A stretch of DNA of 64,000 nucleotides from Nitrososphaerota archaeon (lineage in GTDB: Archaea > Thermoproteota > Nitrososphaeria > Nitrososphaerales > Gagatemarchaeaceae). Shown here piece by piece: positions 32,027 through 40,843 of the stretch. Under the pieces are notes generated by a model that made no database searches, was not told where the DNA came from, and worked only from the letters and a program-made list of their open reading frames with translations. The position numbers and the translations under genes were made by a program. Positions within the stretch are counted from its first letter, which is position 1. Every line of letters begins with the position of its first letter. The stretch is from the NCBI GenBank assembly GCA_027887045.1, contig JAPCJH010000001.1, positions 372,001-436,000 of the forward strand, in the 5' to 3' direction.

Positions 32027-32602
32027 CTACCTTCTGAAGTAAGTGACCACGAAGCCGAGTCCCCCTGCAAGCACTCCCGTCATCGCAGTTATGATTGCGT
32101 ATCCAGCGGGGGTCACCAAGGGTCCGAGAATGTTCACGTGAACCCACCCGGCGTTCTGTCCTAGGCCGCCGACGGACGTGGACAACATGGCTGCTCCACC
32201 CATGTATCCTCCGTACATCAGTATGGCAGCGGCAGCCGCAACGCCCACGTTCATCAGAACGATGTGAATCCACGCCAAGTAGTTTGCTATTCCTTTGTAG
32301 GGTCTGTTGAGAATGACTTCAAAGTGGTGGTAGAAGAGTGCGGTCACTGCGACCGCGAGGACTCCGACGACGATGTAGAGGATGTAGCCGACAGTGAACC
32401 ATGTTCCTGCGCTGCCGCCCGCAACTACCATTGATACTGGAGGCGTAATCCAGGGCAGCACCAGCGGTGCGGTCACAAGAGTAGCCCCGAGCCCCTGTAT
32501 GATTGCGGCGAAGATGAACCTGTTGGACCATTTGCTTCTCATGAAGTAGGCCAGCTTTGCCTTCTCGTCTTCGGCTTCGTGCATCTGTATTGTGGTGGTC
32601 AT
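32027..32602 (-). CDS. Multi-pass membrane protein with histidine-bearing helices
   Basis: 191 residues from ATG 32602; the frame continues upstream but with non-membrane, arginine-rich sequence that looks non-coding. Five hydrophobic segments; histidines in FYHHFEVIL, LAWIHIVLMN and GWVHVNILG lie at helix ends. GGYMGGAAML and AAAAAILMYGG are small-residue-rich helices suitable for tight packing. I do not recognise the family. Its place between a CBS protein and the second RHH-like gene suggests a respiratory membrane subunit, perhaps haem-binding. Confidence 0.65.
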   Translation of the reverse strand: MTTTIQMHEAEDEKAKLAYFMRSKWSNRFIFAAIIQGLGATLVTAPLVLPWITPPVSMVVAGGSAGTWFTVGYILYIVVGVLAVAVTALFYHHFEVILNRPYKGIANYLAWIHIVLMNVGVAAAAAILMYGGYMGGAAMLSTSVGGLGQNAGWVHVNILGPLVTPAGYAIITAMTGVLAGGLGFVVTYFRR

Positions 32603-32721
32603 TTTTTCGCTCACCTGTGAGTCAAGGGTGAGCCAGCGCATAAGAAGGCATCCGAGCAGATGCGTGCATTTGCGAGCAATCGAAGAATAAATAACGGCCT
32701 GGAGCGGTGAAGGTGCAGGAC

Positions 32722-33321
32722 ATGGCTCGTACGAACATCTCTGTCGACCAGGCCGTGTTCGACGAATTCTCATCCCAAGCGCAGAGGCAGAACAAGACGC
32801 TCTTCGCGTTCGCAAACGAATCGCTCAGCACTGTAGCCAAGGTCGCCGCGGAAGGAGGGAACCCCCTTGACCTGTACAAGATGTGGCGCGCCGTGACTCT
32901 GCTGAAGCAAATAGATGTAATCACCCTTCCCTCAGATTTCATCGACGAGTTGATCGTCAAGGACTACGCCCGGGACAAAGCAGGAATTCTCAAGATGTTC
33001 CGCGACTTGGGGAGCCAGCTCGTGGGAGTCCTGAAAATAGCAGCAGAGGATCTCGACCAGCTCTCTGCGCTCGTTACAAACTTCGCGGGTCTCCTGCCGG
33101 TGAAGCAATTCACTATAGGTGCCAAAGACAAGAACAAGGTCGAAATCGACGTAGTGGGGGCGGGAAGGAGAATCGAGTCCACAGAGTGCGCCGTGGAGTT
33201 TCTCACGTCGGTCCTAAATGGGTATGGGTACAGCGTCATCAAGAAGGAGGTGAACGTCGGCACCATCAGAGTGTGGGCGACGCGCAGGGATTACCGTAGT
33301 TTTTCGTTCGTATTCATTTGA
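32722..33321 (+). CDS. RHH-like N-terminus plus conserved archaeal C-terminal domain, paralogue 2
   Basis: 199 residues from ATG 32722 (an upstream in-frame GTG at 32707 is less likely). The N-terminus ARTNISVDQAVFDEFSSQAQ and KTLFAFANESLSTVAKVA parallels the protein at 25500. Shared later blocks are TLPSDFIDELIVKDY, LLPVKQFTI, VEIDVVGAGRRIESTECAVE and a C-terminal YGYSVIKKEVNVGTIRVW. Same length and architecture, so a recent family duplication. Together the two paralogues enclose the respiratory cluster and may regulate it in response to the same or related signals. Confidence 0.7.
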   Translation: MARTNISVDQAVFDEFSSQAQRQNKTLFAFANESLSTVAKVAAEGGNPLDLYKMWRAVTLLKQIDVITLPSDFIDELIVKDYARDKAGILKMFRDLGSQLVGVLKIAAEDLDQLSALVTNFAGLLPVKQFTIGAKDKNKVEIDVVGAGRRIESTECAVEFLTSVLNGYGYSVIKKEVNVGTIRVWATRRDYRSFSFVFI

Positions 33322-33355
33322 CCCTTGCTGTCTTCGAAAGCGAGTTCCACTTGAG

Positions 33356-33688
33356 ATGCAGGATGGACTCCTTGGAGTTCGCATGAATAAGATTTGGACC
33401 TATGGCATAGGGTGCGGCGGCGAGCAGGAAAAATCTCACATGTCGCTTCACATCATGTCGATCTACGGGTCACCCAAACTCCGTTCGAAGTACGAAGAAC
33501 TCCTTCCGGGGGCCAAGTTTCAGAAAGGTTGCATCAACTTCACTGAAAAGGACCAGATGCCCCTTCCAACGGTCAGGCGATTGCTTGAGGAGAGCGCGGC
33601 AAAGGGCCTCAGCCTCCTCGAGGCATATCAGAACAGAGTCCGACGAAATCCTCAGTCGCGCAAGATCCACGCTCACCTGTCGCAGTAG
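33356..33688 (+). CDS. Small DUF1801-like protein or fragment
   Basis: 110 residues from ATG 33356; ATG 33383 is an alternative. KSHMSLHIMSIYGSPKLRSK, KFQKGCINFTEKDQMPLPTV and RRLLEESAAKGLSLLEAYQ match the second half of DUF1801 (YdhG-like) domains. The first half of the family is missing, so this is either a short form or a decayed gene. Unlike the DUF1801 gene at 3721 it is not GC-rich. The stretch 33689-33826 behind it is non-coding. Confidence 0.5.
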   Translation: MQDGLLGVRMNKIWTYGIGCGGEQEKSHMSLHIMSIYGSPKLRSKYEELLPGAKFQKGCINFTEKDQMPLPTVRRLLEESAAKGLSLLEAYQNRVRRNPQSRKIHAHLSQ

Positions 33689-33826
33689 AATTCAAGATTT
33701 GGAAGGGAATATCGCTTGAGAAGCAGGTTAGGCTCTCCCCGGTCTACTCGAATTCCTACGAGGTCGCCGTTTGAGTTTTGATAGTTCAATGCGTTGAGGT
33801 GGACCCTTTCAAACTCGCAACAGATG

Positions 33827-34669
33827 TCAGTTGGAGATTGCGTAGAACGCGTCGTAGACCTTTTTGACAGAAGGGCCATTGGAGGGATAGAGCCGTGCGA
33901 GCTCGACAAAGTATTTCTCGAATTTTCGAGCATCTCCCGATTCGATGAGTTCGGACATGGCAAGGAGTTCACCTGCCATGCTCCTGATAAGTTTGGCCGA
34001 GAACTTATTGCCCGTCTGCACGTACGAATAGAGGGAAGGGTCTTGAGAGAGCACGCTCTCGGCGAGCGTAAGCTGGAGGAAGGAGGTGGGTGTCGCCATT
34101 TTTCTGAACTCATTGGGCCGAGTCACGCTCGCGACGACCTTCGCGTAAGCCATGTTTGTGATGTGAGTTAGCGATAGCATGGCGCCCATGAGCTTGTTGT
34201 GAGTCTCTGCGCTCATGGGGAAGAGCCTGGCACCAGGGAAGAGTTTCCTGGCCAGGGCCATGGAGCTGTCCCTTCCCCGCCTGACGACAGCTATCTTCAT
34301 GCCTTTGGAAGAGATGAGGGCCGGCCCGAAAAGAGGGTGAATCGAGAGAAATGAAAGCCCCTTGCGCTCCGCACCCTTATTGACCTGAACAAGGCCCTCG
34401 CTCTTGACAGAAGAGATCTCGACTAGGACAGCCCCTTTTCTTAGATTCGGCAAGACTTGCTTGCAGACGGTAACAGTTGTCTGAATGGGTGTCGCGACCA
34501 ACACGAAGTCGGCGTTCCTTATTGCTTGAGCGTTCTGGGCTGCGATTGTCTTTCCTGAGTTCCCCCCCTTCTGTGGGTCGCTACCGACGACATCATGACC
34601 TTGGGATGCGAAGTACCTGACGAAGAACGAACCCATCGCGCCTGCGGAGCCTAGTACTGCAATTCTCAA
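33827..34669 (-). CDS. tyrA: Prephenate dehydrogenase
   Basis: 280 residues. Rossmann NAD(P) motif VLGSAGAMGSFFVRYF at the N-terminus, the conserved IHPLFGP near residue 110, EISSVKSEG, and the helical dimerisation domain with HNKLMGAMLSLTHITNMAYA. It converts prephenate to 4-hydroxyphenylpyruvate for tyrosine. Its start overlaps the stop of the chorismate mutase-aminotransferase gene by 4 nt, and it is the last gene of the seven-gene aromatic operon. No prephenate dehydratase (phenylalanine branch) is in the window. Confidence 0.9.
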   Translation of the reverse strand: MRIAVLGSAGAMGSFFVRYFASQGHDVVGSDPQKGGNSGKTIAAQNAQAIRNADFVLVATPIQTTVTVCKQVLPNLRKGAVLVEISSVKSEGLVQVNKGAERKGLSFLSIHPLFGPALISSKGMKIAVVRRGRDSSMALARKLFPGARLFPMSAETHNKLMGAMLSLTHITNMAYAKVVASVTRPNEFRKMATPTSFLQLTLAESVLSQDPSLYSYVQTGNKFSAKLIRSMAGELLAMSELIESGDARKFEKYFVELARLYPSNGPSVKKVYDAFYAISN

Positions 34670-36069
34670 CCTAGGAGGGCCCCTATTCTCCTCACCCCCT
34701 CCAACAAAACTTCCTTTGGCTGGCCCAAGGAGACTCTGAAACTGTTTTGGTATTCGCCGAAGGCGGTCCCTGGTGTCACGTTCACGCTCTTCTCCTCGAG
34801 CAGCTTAGTCGCAAACGCGGACGCAGAGAAACCCTGTTGCTTCGCGCGTGGGAAGATGTACATAGCGCCGTCCGGCTTGATGTATTCCAGCGTGTCAAGA
34901 CCGTCCAGCTCCTTACTGACAGCCTCGATCCTTTCCTTCATCGTCCTCGAATTCGTTTCGACAACTGCCTCGCTCTCCAGCGCCTTGATCGCACCGTACT
35001 GAATGAACTCTGGAACAGAGGTGAGCATGAGAGAGGTCATGTCGAGCATCTTGTCTACAACATGTTTGGAGGAGACGGCGTATCCGACCCTGAATCCGGT
35101 CATTGACCAGCTCTTTGAGAAAGTGCCCGCGAGGATGAACTGTTTCGCCTTACTGTGCAGCACCGAGGGACAATCCTTGTACGCATAATCGACGTAGGCC
35201 TCGTCGCTGATTACGGTCAGGTTGTGGTCGTTCGCCACGTCCACGATGGCATTGAAGGTATCAGACCCGATTATCTTGCCGCTCGGGTTGTTGGGATAAC
35301 TCAGGACGATAGCAGTCGTGTTCGGCCGAACCGCTTCAGCTATCTTTTCTACGGAGGGCGCCCACGAATCCTCGAGCGTCGTCCGGATGATTGTCGGCTT
35401 CGCTCCGATTTGCCTGAGCGTATCCTTGTAAGCGGGCCAGTTGGGGTCAATCACGATGGCGCTTTCGCCCTCGCCGACCACCGCGGCGATGGCCGAGTAA
35501 ATTGCGAACCTTCCGCCCGTCGTCACGATAACCTCGTCCTCATTCGCGTCGTATCCAGATTTCCTCTTCAGGTAACCCTGAAGGGCAGACGTGAGTTCGG
35601 GGATTCCTCGCGGCATGGTGTAGCGAGTCTTCGAGGACAATAGTGCATCACAGCAAGCTTCGACGACGGCGCGGGGCGGTTTGAAATCGGGCTCCCCCAC
35701 GTCCAACCTGATGAGCTTCTTTCCAAGCCGTTCCATTTCTTTCGCCTTCGCGAATGCGCCCATCGGGGATTCGACGCCCTTGCCTGCTGCCCCTCCCTGC
35801 ACACGCTTAGACTCGCTAAGAAGCGTGTTGAGGATCTTTAGTCCGGCGCTTCTGGACACCCCAACCCTACTGCACTCTGCCATGACCGCCGATACGAGCG
35901 AGTCCTCGACCTGCTCGTTGTCGATGGGCAACGCTGCCCTGCTCTTCAACTTGCCCGCCTTGCTCGCAAGGCTGTTCCTCTCGCCCACGAGCCTCATGAG
36001 TTCTATAGTCGTCTTTGCTATCTGCTCCCTGAGCTCCTTCAGCTCGGCTTCTTCTTCCGTTTCAATCAC
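34666..36069 (-). CDS. Chorismate mutase fused to class I/II aminotransferase
   Basis: 467 residues. Residues ~8-92 form an AroQ-type chorismate mutase helix bundle (ELREQIAKTTIELMRLVGER, SLASKAGKLKS). Residues ~105-467 form a PLP aminotransferase: KLIRLDVGEPDFKPP, NPNWPAYKDTLRQIG, LSYPNNPSGK, the PLP lysine in GTFSKSWSMTGFRVGY and the carboxylate-binding Arg in SFRVSLGQP. The fusion links prephenate formation with the aromatic transamination step. It overlaps aroC by 8 nt and tyrA by 4 nt. Confidence 0.9.
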   Translation of the reverse strand: MIETEEEAELKELREQIAKTTIELMRLVGERNSLASKAGKLKSRAALPIDNEQVEDSLVSAVMAECSRVGVSRSAGLKILNTLLSESKRVQGGAAGKGVESPMGAFAKAKEMERLGKKLIRLDVGEPDFKPPRAVVEACCDALLSSKTRYTMPRGIPELTSALQGYLKRKSGYDANEDEVIVTTGGRFAIYSAIAAVVGEGESAIVIDPNWPAYKDTLRQIGAKPTIIRTTLEDSWAPSVEKIAEAVRPNTTAIVLSYPNNPSGKIIGSDTFNAIVDVANDHNLTVISDEAYVDYAYKDCPSVLHSKAKQFILAGTFSKSWSMTGFRVGYAVSSKHVVDKMLDMTSLMLTSVPEFIQYGAIKALESEAVVETNSRTMKERIEAVSKELDGLDTLEYIKPDGAMYIFPRAKQQGFSASAFATKLLEEKSVNVTPGTAFGEYQNSFRVSLGQPKEVLLEGVRRIGALLG

Positions 36070-37171
36070 CTTGTGTCTTCAGGACTGGCGGAATCAAACC
36101 CGCCCTTATCGCGTGGTCGGCGAGGACAATCGCCGTCGTGCTTTCCAAAACCGGGACGGCCCTCGGAACGACCGTGGGATCGTGCCTGCCGGGGACCACC
36201 AGTTCGACCTCCTTCGACTGTGAAAGGCTCACGGTCGTCTGTTTGGAAGCTATAGAGGAGGCCGGCTTGAAGACAGTCCTGTACTGAATTGGCATTCCAT
36301 TGGACAACCCACCAAGTATCCCCCCAGAGTTGTTCGTCTTGGTAACCACTCTTCCATCTTTGTACAGGTATTCGTCGTTATTTTGCTTTCCAGTCGCGGT
36401 TGCAGATGAGAAACCCGATCCGAACTCTATGCCCTTTACCGCGGGTATCGAAAGAGTGATTCTGGCGATGTCAGAATCTAGGGAGGCGAAGACGGGCTCC
36501 CCCAACCCGACAGGAACGTTAAGGGCAACGCATTCAACGATGCCGCCCAGGCTGTCGCCTTTTTCCCGTGTCTCGATCACTTTTGTCTTCATTCTCTCCG
36601 CGACCTCCGGTTGGGGAGCTCTGACCTCATTTTGGTACCTGTTCTTCCTGGCATCGTCTATCGTGAAGTTTTCTGCCCTGATGCCCCCTATCTCTAGGGC
36701 GTAGGCCACTATTTCTATACCGAGGGTCTCCTTCAGGAGCTTCTTTGCAATCGCGCCTGCCATGACGAAGGAAGCTGTTATCCTGCCGGAAAATCTGCCC
36801 CCGCCTCTGTAGTCGTTGAACCCACCGTACTTCTGTCTGGCAACTAAATCCGCGTGCCCCGGGCGGGGGGTGTCCATTATCAGGTCATAGGAGCGTGAGT
36901 CCTTATCCTCGTTTCGAACGAGCATCATTATTGGTGCACCCGTCGTGAATCCCTTGAAGACCCCCGACATTATTTCGACGCTGTCCGTCTCCTTCCTCAG
37001 GGTGGTCACTATCGACTGTCCCGGTTTTCTGAGGTCCAAGTCGTGCTGGATGTCCTCCTCGGAGATTTCAAGGCCTGCGGGGCATCCATCGACCACGACT
37101 CCCACGCACTTACCGTGGCTCTCCCCAAATGTCACAACAGTGAACCTTTCGCCAATGATGTTGCCGCTCAA
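36062..37171 (-). CDS. aroC: Chorismate synthase
   Basis: 369 residues, normal for the family. All three signatures are visible: FTVVTFGESHGKCVGVVVDG at the N-terminus, GGRFSGRITASFVMAGAIAK in the middle, and the later segment from ISMPIQY-like GGILGGLSNGMPIQYRTVFK to RHDPTVVPRAVPVLE. It forms chorismate from EPSP with reduced FMN. Start is TTG 37171. It overlaps the EPSP synthase stop by 4 nt and its stop lies in the start of the mutase-aminotransferase gene. Confidence 0.95.
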   Translation of the reverse strand: MSGNIIGERFTVVTFGESHGKCVGVVVDGCPAGLEISEEDIQHDLDLRKPGQSIVTTLRKETDSVEIMSGVFKGFTTGAPIMMLVRNEDKDSRSYDLIMDTPRPGHADLVARQKYGGFNDYRGGGRFSGRITASFVMAGAIAKKLLKETLGIEIVAYALEIGGIRAENFTIDDARKNRYQNEVRAPQPEVAERMKTKVIETREKGDSLGGIVECVALNVPVGLGEPVFASLDSDIARITLSIPAVKGIEFGSGFSSATATGKQNNDEYLYKDGRVVTKTNNSGGILGGLSNGMPIQYRTVFKPASSIASKQTTVSLSQSKEVELVVPGRHDPTVVPRAVPVLESTTAIVLADHAIRAGLIPPVLKTQGD

Positions 37172-38463
37172 TTTTCTTCGCTCCTGACGTCCACCCCTAG
37201 CCGCCTTAGGTCATCAAGAAACGACGGATAAGACACGTCCAGGCTCTCGACACCTACAACCGGTATTCCTGACGGGAAGAGCATCGATGCAAGAGAGAAG
37301 GCCATGAACATCCTGTGGTCGTCGTGAGCGTTGAGGGTCGAGGGTCGGAGCTTGGCTGGCTTGATTGCCAAACCGTCGTCCCTTTCCTCTACGTTCGCTC
37401 CGAGCTTCTTCAGCTCGCTAGTCAGCACTCCTATCCTGTCAGTCTCCTTGAATCTCGCGTGCGCGACTCCCCCAATCTCGACAGTGGAGCCACACTTTAG
37501 CGAGAGTGCGGTCACTACTGGAAGAAGATCGGGAGTGTCAACGAGGTCGAACGCGCCTCCCTTGAGTGTCCCTCCGTCTGAATCAATGAGAATCTGATTC
37601 CCGCTCTTCTTCACAGTCACGCCCATAGACGATAATATATCAACGATAATTGCGTCGCCCTGCGGGAGAGCGAAATCCAACCCTTCCAACCGCACGTTCC
37701 CCCCCGCCATAGCTACAGCTGCGGCGATAAATGACGCGGAACTGAGGTCTCCCGGAACTTTGAAAGTGCAGGGTCTGTAGGTTTGGCCAGACCTCGCAAA
37801 GAAACTCGAATAATTCTCCCTTCTAATCGTCACCCCGAATCTTGAAGCAACCGCAAGAGTGGCGTCGATGTAGGGCTTTGACACGGCGTCCGTTACTCGG
37901 ACGGTCACATCCTCTTCTGCCAGAGGGGCCGCAGCTAATAGTGAAGAAACAAACTGGGACGAGATCTCCCCGCGGACGTCTGTCGTCCCCCCGCGCATTC
38001 CCCCTCCCCTTACTACGAGGGGCGCGCAGCCGTTCCCTCTGCTTGACCACGCTTCAACTCCCAGTTGGCCGAGAGCGTCCAGCAGGGGCTGCATGGGTCT
38101 CCTCCTGATGCTTGCATCGCCGGTAAGGATCGAGTTTCCAACATCGGCAAGAGAGAAGACGGAAGTCATGAATCTCAAGGTTGTCCCAGAGTTCTCAACG
38201 TTGACCACGTCTTCTGGGGTTCGAGGTCTTGCGCCCCGGATTAAGAGGCACCCGTCGTTGTTCGAAATCGAGGCACCGAATGCTTTGCACGCCTTGAGCG
38301 TCGCGCTCGTATCTCTTGAAATCAGTGGATTGATCACAATTGAGTCGCCGTCGCTCAGACTGGCCATCAAGACCGCACGGTGAGTGTAGCTCTTGCTCGG
38401 AGGGACTAGAACCGAGCCTTCCAGCCTCCGGTCGACCCTGACCGTCGTCTTCGTGTTAGGCAA
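37168..38463 (-). CDS. aroA: EPSP synthase (3-phosphoshikimate 1-carboxyvinyltransferase)
   Basis: 431 residues from TTG 38463. The longer frame to 38685 overlaps the kinase gene and its extra residues look non-coding. Family motifs: VLVPPSKSYTHRAVLMASL (PEP/shikimate site), NVENSGTTLRFMTSVFSLAD, GDASIRRRPMQPLLDAL and the C-terminal FKETDRIGVLTSELKKLGAN with DDHRMFMAFSLA. It adds enolpyruvate to shikimate 3-phosphate. 8-nt overlap with the upstream shikimate kinase, 4-nt with aroC. Confidence 0.94.
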   Translation of the reverse strand: MPNTKTTVRVDRRLEGSVLVPPSKSYTHRAVLMASLSDGDSIVINPLISRDTSATLKACKAFGASISNNDGCLLIRGARPRTPEDVVNVENSGTTLRFMTSVFSLADVGNSILTGDASIRRRPMQPLLDALGQLGVEAWSSRGNGCAPLVVRGGGMRGGTTDVRGEISSQFVSSLLAAAPLAEEDVTVRVTDAVSKPYIDATLAVASRFGVTIRRENYSSFFARSGQTYRPCTFKVPGDLSSASFIAAAVAMAGGNVRLEGLDFALPQGDAIIVDILSSMGVTVKKSGNQILIDSDGGTLKGGAFDLVDTPDLLPVVTALSLKCGSTVEIGGVAHARFKETDRIGVLTSELKKLGANVEERDDGLAIKPAKLRPSTLNAHDDHRMFMAFSLASMLFPSGIPVVGVESLDVSYPSFLDDLRRLGVDVRSEEN

Positions 38464-39334
38464 GAAATCCGCCTCTCTGATTGTTGGTGGTCGTCTCCAG
38501 CACGATGCTGCCGTCGCTCGACCAATCTCTCCTGAGCCCCTCGACCACCTTATTATCGGCAGGGTCGAAGACAGCGGCGACCGCAGGGCCCGTCCCTGAA
38601 AGTCCTGCGCCGATTGCGCCCAGTTCGATCGCATGCATGGCCGGGCCAGGTGGGTACCCGAGGAGAGTTGAATAGAGAATCCCATTGAGGGTCATCGCTG
38701 CCCAGTATGAACCCCCCAGGCTCATCCTGAACAAGGCGTCGCAGATCCGACTAAGTTTCTTCGCGTCCCCAAGGTCAATCGACTCTCTTCTACTTTTTTC
38801 GGGAGGGACCCTGATCAATACCTTCAGCCTCCTTCTTAATGGTCTCGACCGGATGAGCTTGATTCGTAGATTATCTGTCATGTTCACGCCCCCGAGGAGG
38901 CAAGAAGCGGCGTCGTCCAGCGCTCCAGTTATGGTTACCTTGCTTTTGAGCGAAGCCCTGACGCTACAACCCAGGACCATTTCGACGTTGATGTCATCTT
39001 TCCCGAGTGCGTCGAACACGGCGAGCGAGACTGCGACGGAAGTCGAGGACGAGCTCTTCAGCCCTACGCCCATCGGGATTGACGACCTCGTCTCGATGGT
39101 TCCCCAGTACTTTCCTGGATCCAAGTGGGAAGCGATTAGTGTCTGTTTGACAGCCTGGGCGGGCAGGTCGTACGCCGTTTCGTCCCCGTTAACGGTAGCG
39201 TTCCACATGCCTCTACCCTCATTCAGCTCTACTTTGGCGTAGGTCTTCAGACGTATGCTAGCAGTCGCACCCTTGCCTCCAGCAATTGCGTTGACGATAC
39301 TTATCGCGCCGAAGCTCGAAGCCCGTCCGATCAA
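38456..39334 (-). CDS. aroK: Shikimate kinase, archaeal GHMP type
   Basis: 292 residues. GHMP-kinase features: an N-terminal A-S-S-F-G-A-I-S-I-V-N-A-I sugar-kinase start, the ATP loop IPMGVGLKSSSSTSVAVSLA near residue 95, and motif 3 IGAGLSGTGPAVAAVFD near 245. This is the archaeal shikimate kinase, unrelated to bacterial AroK. It phosphorylates shikimate. 4-nt overlap with aroE upstream and 8-nt with aroA downstream. Confidence 0.92.
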   Translation of the reverse strand: MIGRASSFGAISIVNAIAGGKGATASIRLKTYAKVELNEGRGMWNATVNGDETAYDLPAQAVKQTLIASHLDPGKYWGTIETRSSIPMGVGLKSSSSTSVAVSLAVFDALGKDDINVEMVLGCSVRASLKSKVTITGALDDAASCLLGGVNMTDNLRIKLIRSRPLRRRLKVLIRVPPEKSRRESIDLGDAKKLSRICDALFRMSLGGSYWAAMTLNGILYSTLLGYPPGPAMHAIELGAIGAGLSGTGPAVAAVFDPADNKVVEGLRRDWSSDGSIVLETTTNNQRGGFLA

Positions 39335-40167
39335 CGCTCGTTCCTCCTAATCGTATCAAGGAATACACGTTCCATTACTTGCTCGGAAGGCCTTTGTCCC
39401 GTCCATATCTCGAACGACGCAACGGCCTGGTGAAGCAACATTTGGTACCCCGCTATCGTCTGAGAGCCCTTGCTAGCTGCGGCTGCGAGAAGCTCAGTTT
39501 CAGCCGGATAATATACAGCGTCAAACACGAGCATATCCCCCATCAGAACTCGTCTCAATGAATCTGGGAGGGGAATGCCGGCGCTACCTATGGGAGAGGC
39601 GTTGAAGACCAGATCAAAGTCGCCCCCCCGAAGAGAGTCGATAGAGCAAAGCTCGAATTCGGTCTCAGGGAACGCCGCCGTCATCATGTCGATGAATTTT
39701 GCGGCCCTAGTCGCCTCTCGGACGGCCACGGTTATCGAGCGACAGCCGATCTCGTCAGCGACTTCGCAGAATGCACGGGCCGCCCCACCCGCTCCAATCA
39801 GAAGAGCCTTTTCTGCTTCGGTCTTCTCATGAAGTTCTAACGATCGGGTTATTCCGTAGACATCGGTGTTGTATCCGAAGTACGCTCGACCGGCCTCCTT
39901 GACAGTATTCACGGCGCCAATCTTGGCAGAAGTGCCGTCCAAGCCATCGAGCAGTGGGATGACTGTTGTCTTAAAGGGAATCGTGATGTTGAACCCTTTT
40001 GCACCCTTTGACTTTAACGAACTGAATTGGGCGCTGAGTTGCTCTGTCGCGACGCTCACGGCAGAGTACTCCGCGTCCACCCCAGCATTTTCGAATGCTG
40101 CGTTGAACATCCCTGGTGTCGGCGACGCAGAGACTCTCTCGCCTATCAGGTAGTATTGATCAGTCAC
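39331..40167 (-). CDS. aroE: Shikimate dehydrogenase
   Basis: 278 residues. Substrate domain with VSASPTPGMFNAAFENAG and catalytic Lys in GFNITIPFKTTVIPLLDGLD; NADP domain with GAGGAARAFCEVADE and NASPIGSAGIPLPD; C-terminal GYQMLLHQAVASFEIWTG. Reduces 3-dehydroshikimate. Its start overlaps the aroD stop by 8 nt and its stop the kinase start by 4 nt. Confidence 0.94.
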   Translation of the reverse strand: MTDQYYLIGERVSASPTPGMFNAAFENAGVDAEYSAVSVATEQLSAQFSSLKSKGAKGFNITIPFKTTVIPLLDGLDGTSAKIGAVNTVKEAGRAYFGYNTDVYGITRSLELHEKTEAEKALLIGAGGAARAFCEVADEIGCRSITVAVREATRAAKFIDMMTAAFPETEFELCSIDSLRGGDFDLVFNASPIGSAGIPLPDSLRRVLMGDMLVFDAVYYPAETELLAAAASKGSQTIAGYQMLLHQAVASFEIWTGQRPSEQVMERVFLDTIRRNER

Positions 40168-40843
40168 GCTCTACCAACTCTCGCAGCTGTTTCATCACCT
40201 CTATCGAGACCTGCCCTCGCGCAAGCGGTTCGCCTGGAAGGGAACAATACATCAGGGGGCAACCGAGCTGCAACGCGAATATGCGGGAAATAAGGCTGAA
40301 TTCCCCAAGGCAAAAGGCAACCAAACCTTGATAGTTCTCGGGTCCGTAAAGGGACGAGACCCTGCAGCAGTCTTGGAGTTTCCGAGCGGTCGTGACTATT
40401 TTCACTAGACCACCGTGCTTCCTTGCACCTGCGGCCCTTTCCCGGAGCTTGGAGAGCGACGGAGTTCCAGAAGTGCTGTGCCATGAGACTATCTTTCTTA
40501 GACCTTTCAATGAGTCAATCAATCCTTCATTGCTCTCGATTGTGCGAAGCTCTAAGTCGATGAAGGTAGGGGACCGCGAAACCAACTCTTTGATGAGCTC
40601 GATCCTGCGTCGTTCGCTTCCCATGAAGGCCCCGCCCTCCGAGACCGGACGAACCGTGACCACTGCCCTGTCGAAGAACGGTGAGAGGTGCTTGATGATC
40701 TGGCTCGCTGAAGATTCGTGAAGGCGGTCGATTCGGAACTCGACGAGGTCTGATCCCAGTGTTAGGGCAAGAGCTGCTTTTTTCGCCATCCCTACACAAC
40801 TGGAGGCCGTCAGAGAGGTACAGAGAATGAGTCTAGATTTCAC
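40160..40843 (-). CDS. aroD: 3-dehydroquinate dehydratase, type I
   Basis: 227 residues from GTG 40843. Type I features: SDLVEFRIDRLHES near residue 32, VVTVRPVSEGGAFMG, FIDLELRTIE, the Schiff-base lysine probably in GGLVKIVTTARKLQD, and the C-terminal AFCLGEFSLISRIFALQLG, then MYCSLPGEPLARGQVSIE. It forms dehydroshikimate. First gene of the minus-strand aromatic operon. The 489 bp between it and the DAHP synthase gene hold both promoters. Confidence 0.92.
   Translation of the reverse strand: MKSRLILCTSLTASSCVGMAKKAALALTLGSDLVEFRIDRLHESSASQIIKHLSPFFDRAVVTVRPVSEGGAFMGSERRRIELIKELVSRSPTFIDLELRTIESNEGLIDSLKGLRKIVSWHSTSGTPSLSKLRERAAGARKHGGLVKIVTTARKLQDCCRVSSLYGPENYQGLVAFCLGEFSLISRIFALQLGCPLMYCSLPGEPLARGQVSIEVMKQLRELVERD

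Noticed and set aside
38464-38685. Longer EPSP synthase start at 38685
   Set aside because: The extra 74 residues overlap the kinase gene and lack any resemblance to the family; TTG 38463 gives the normal length.
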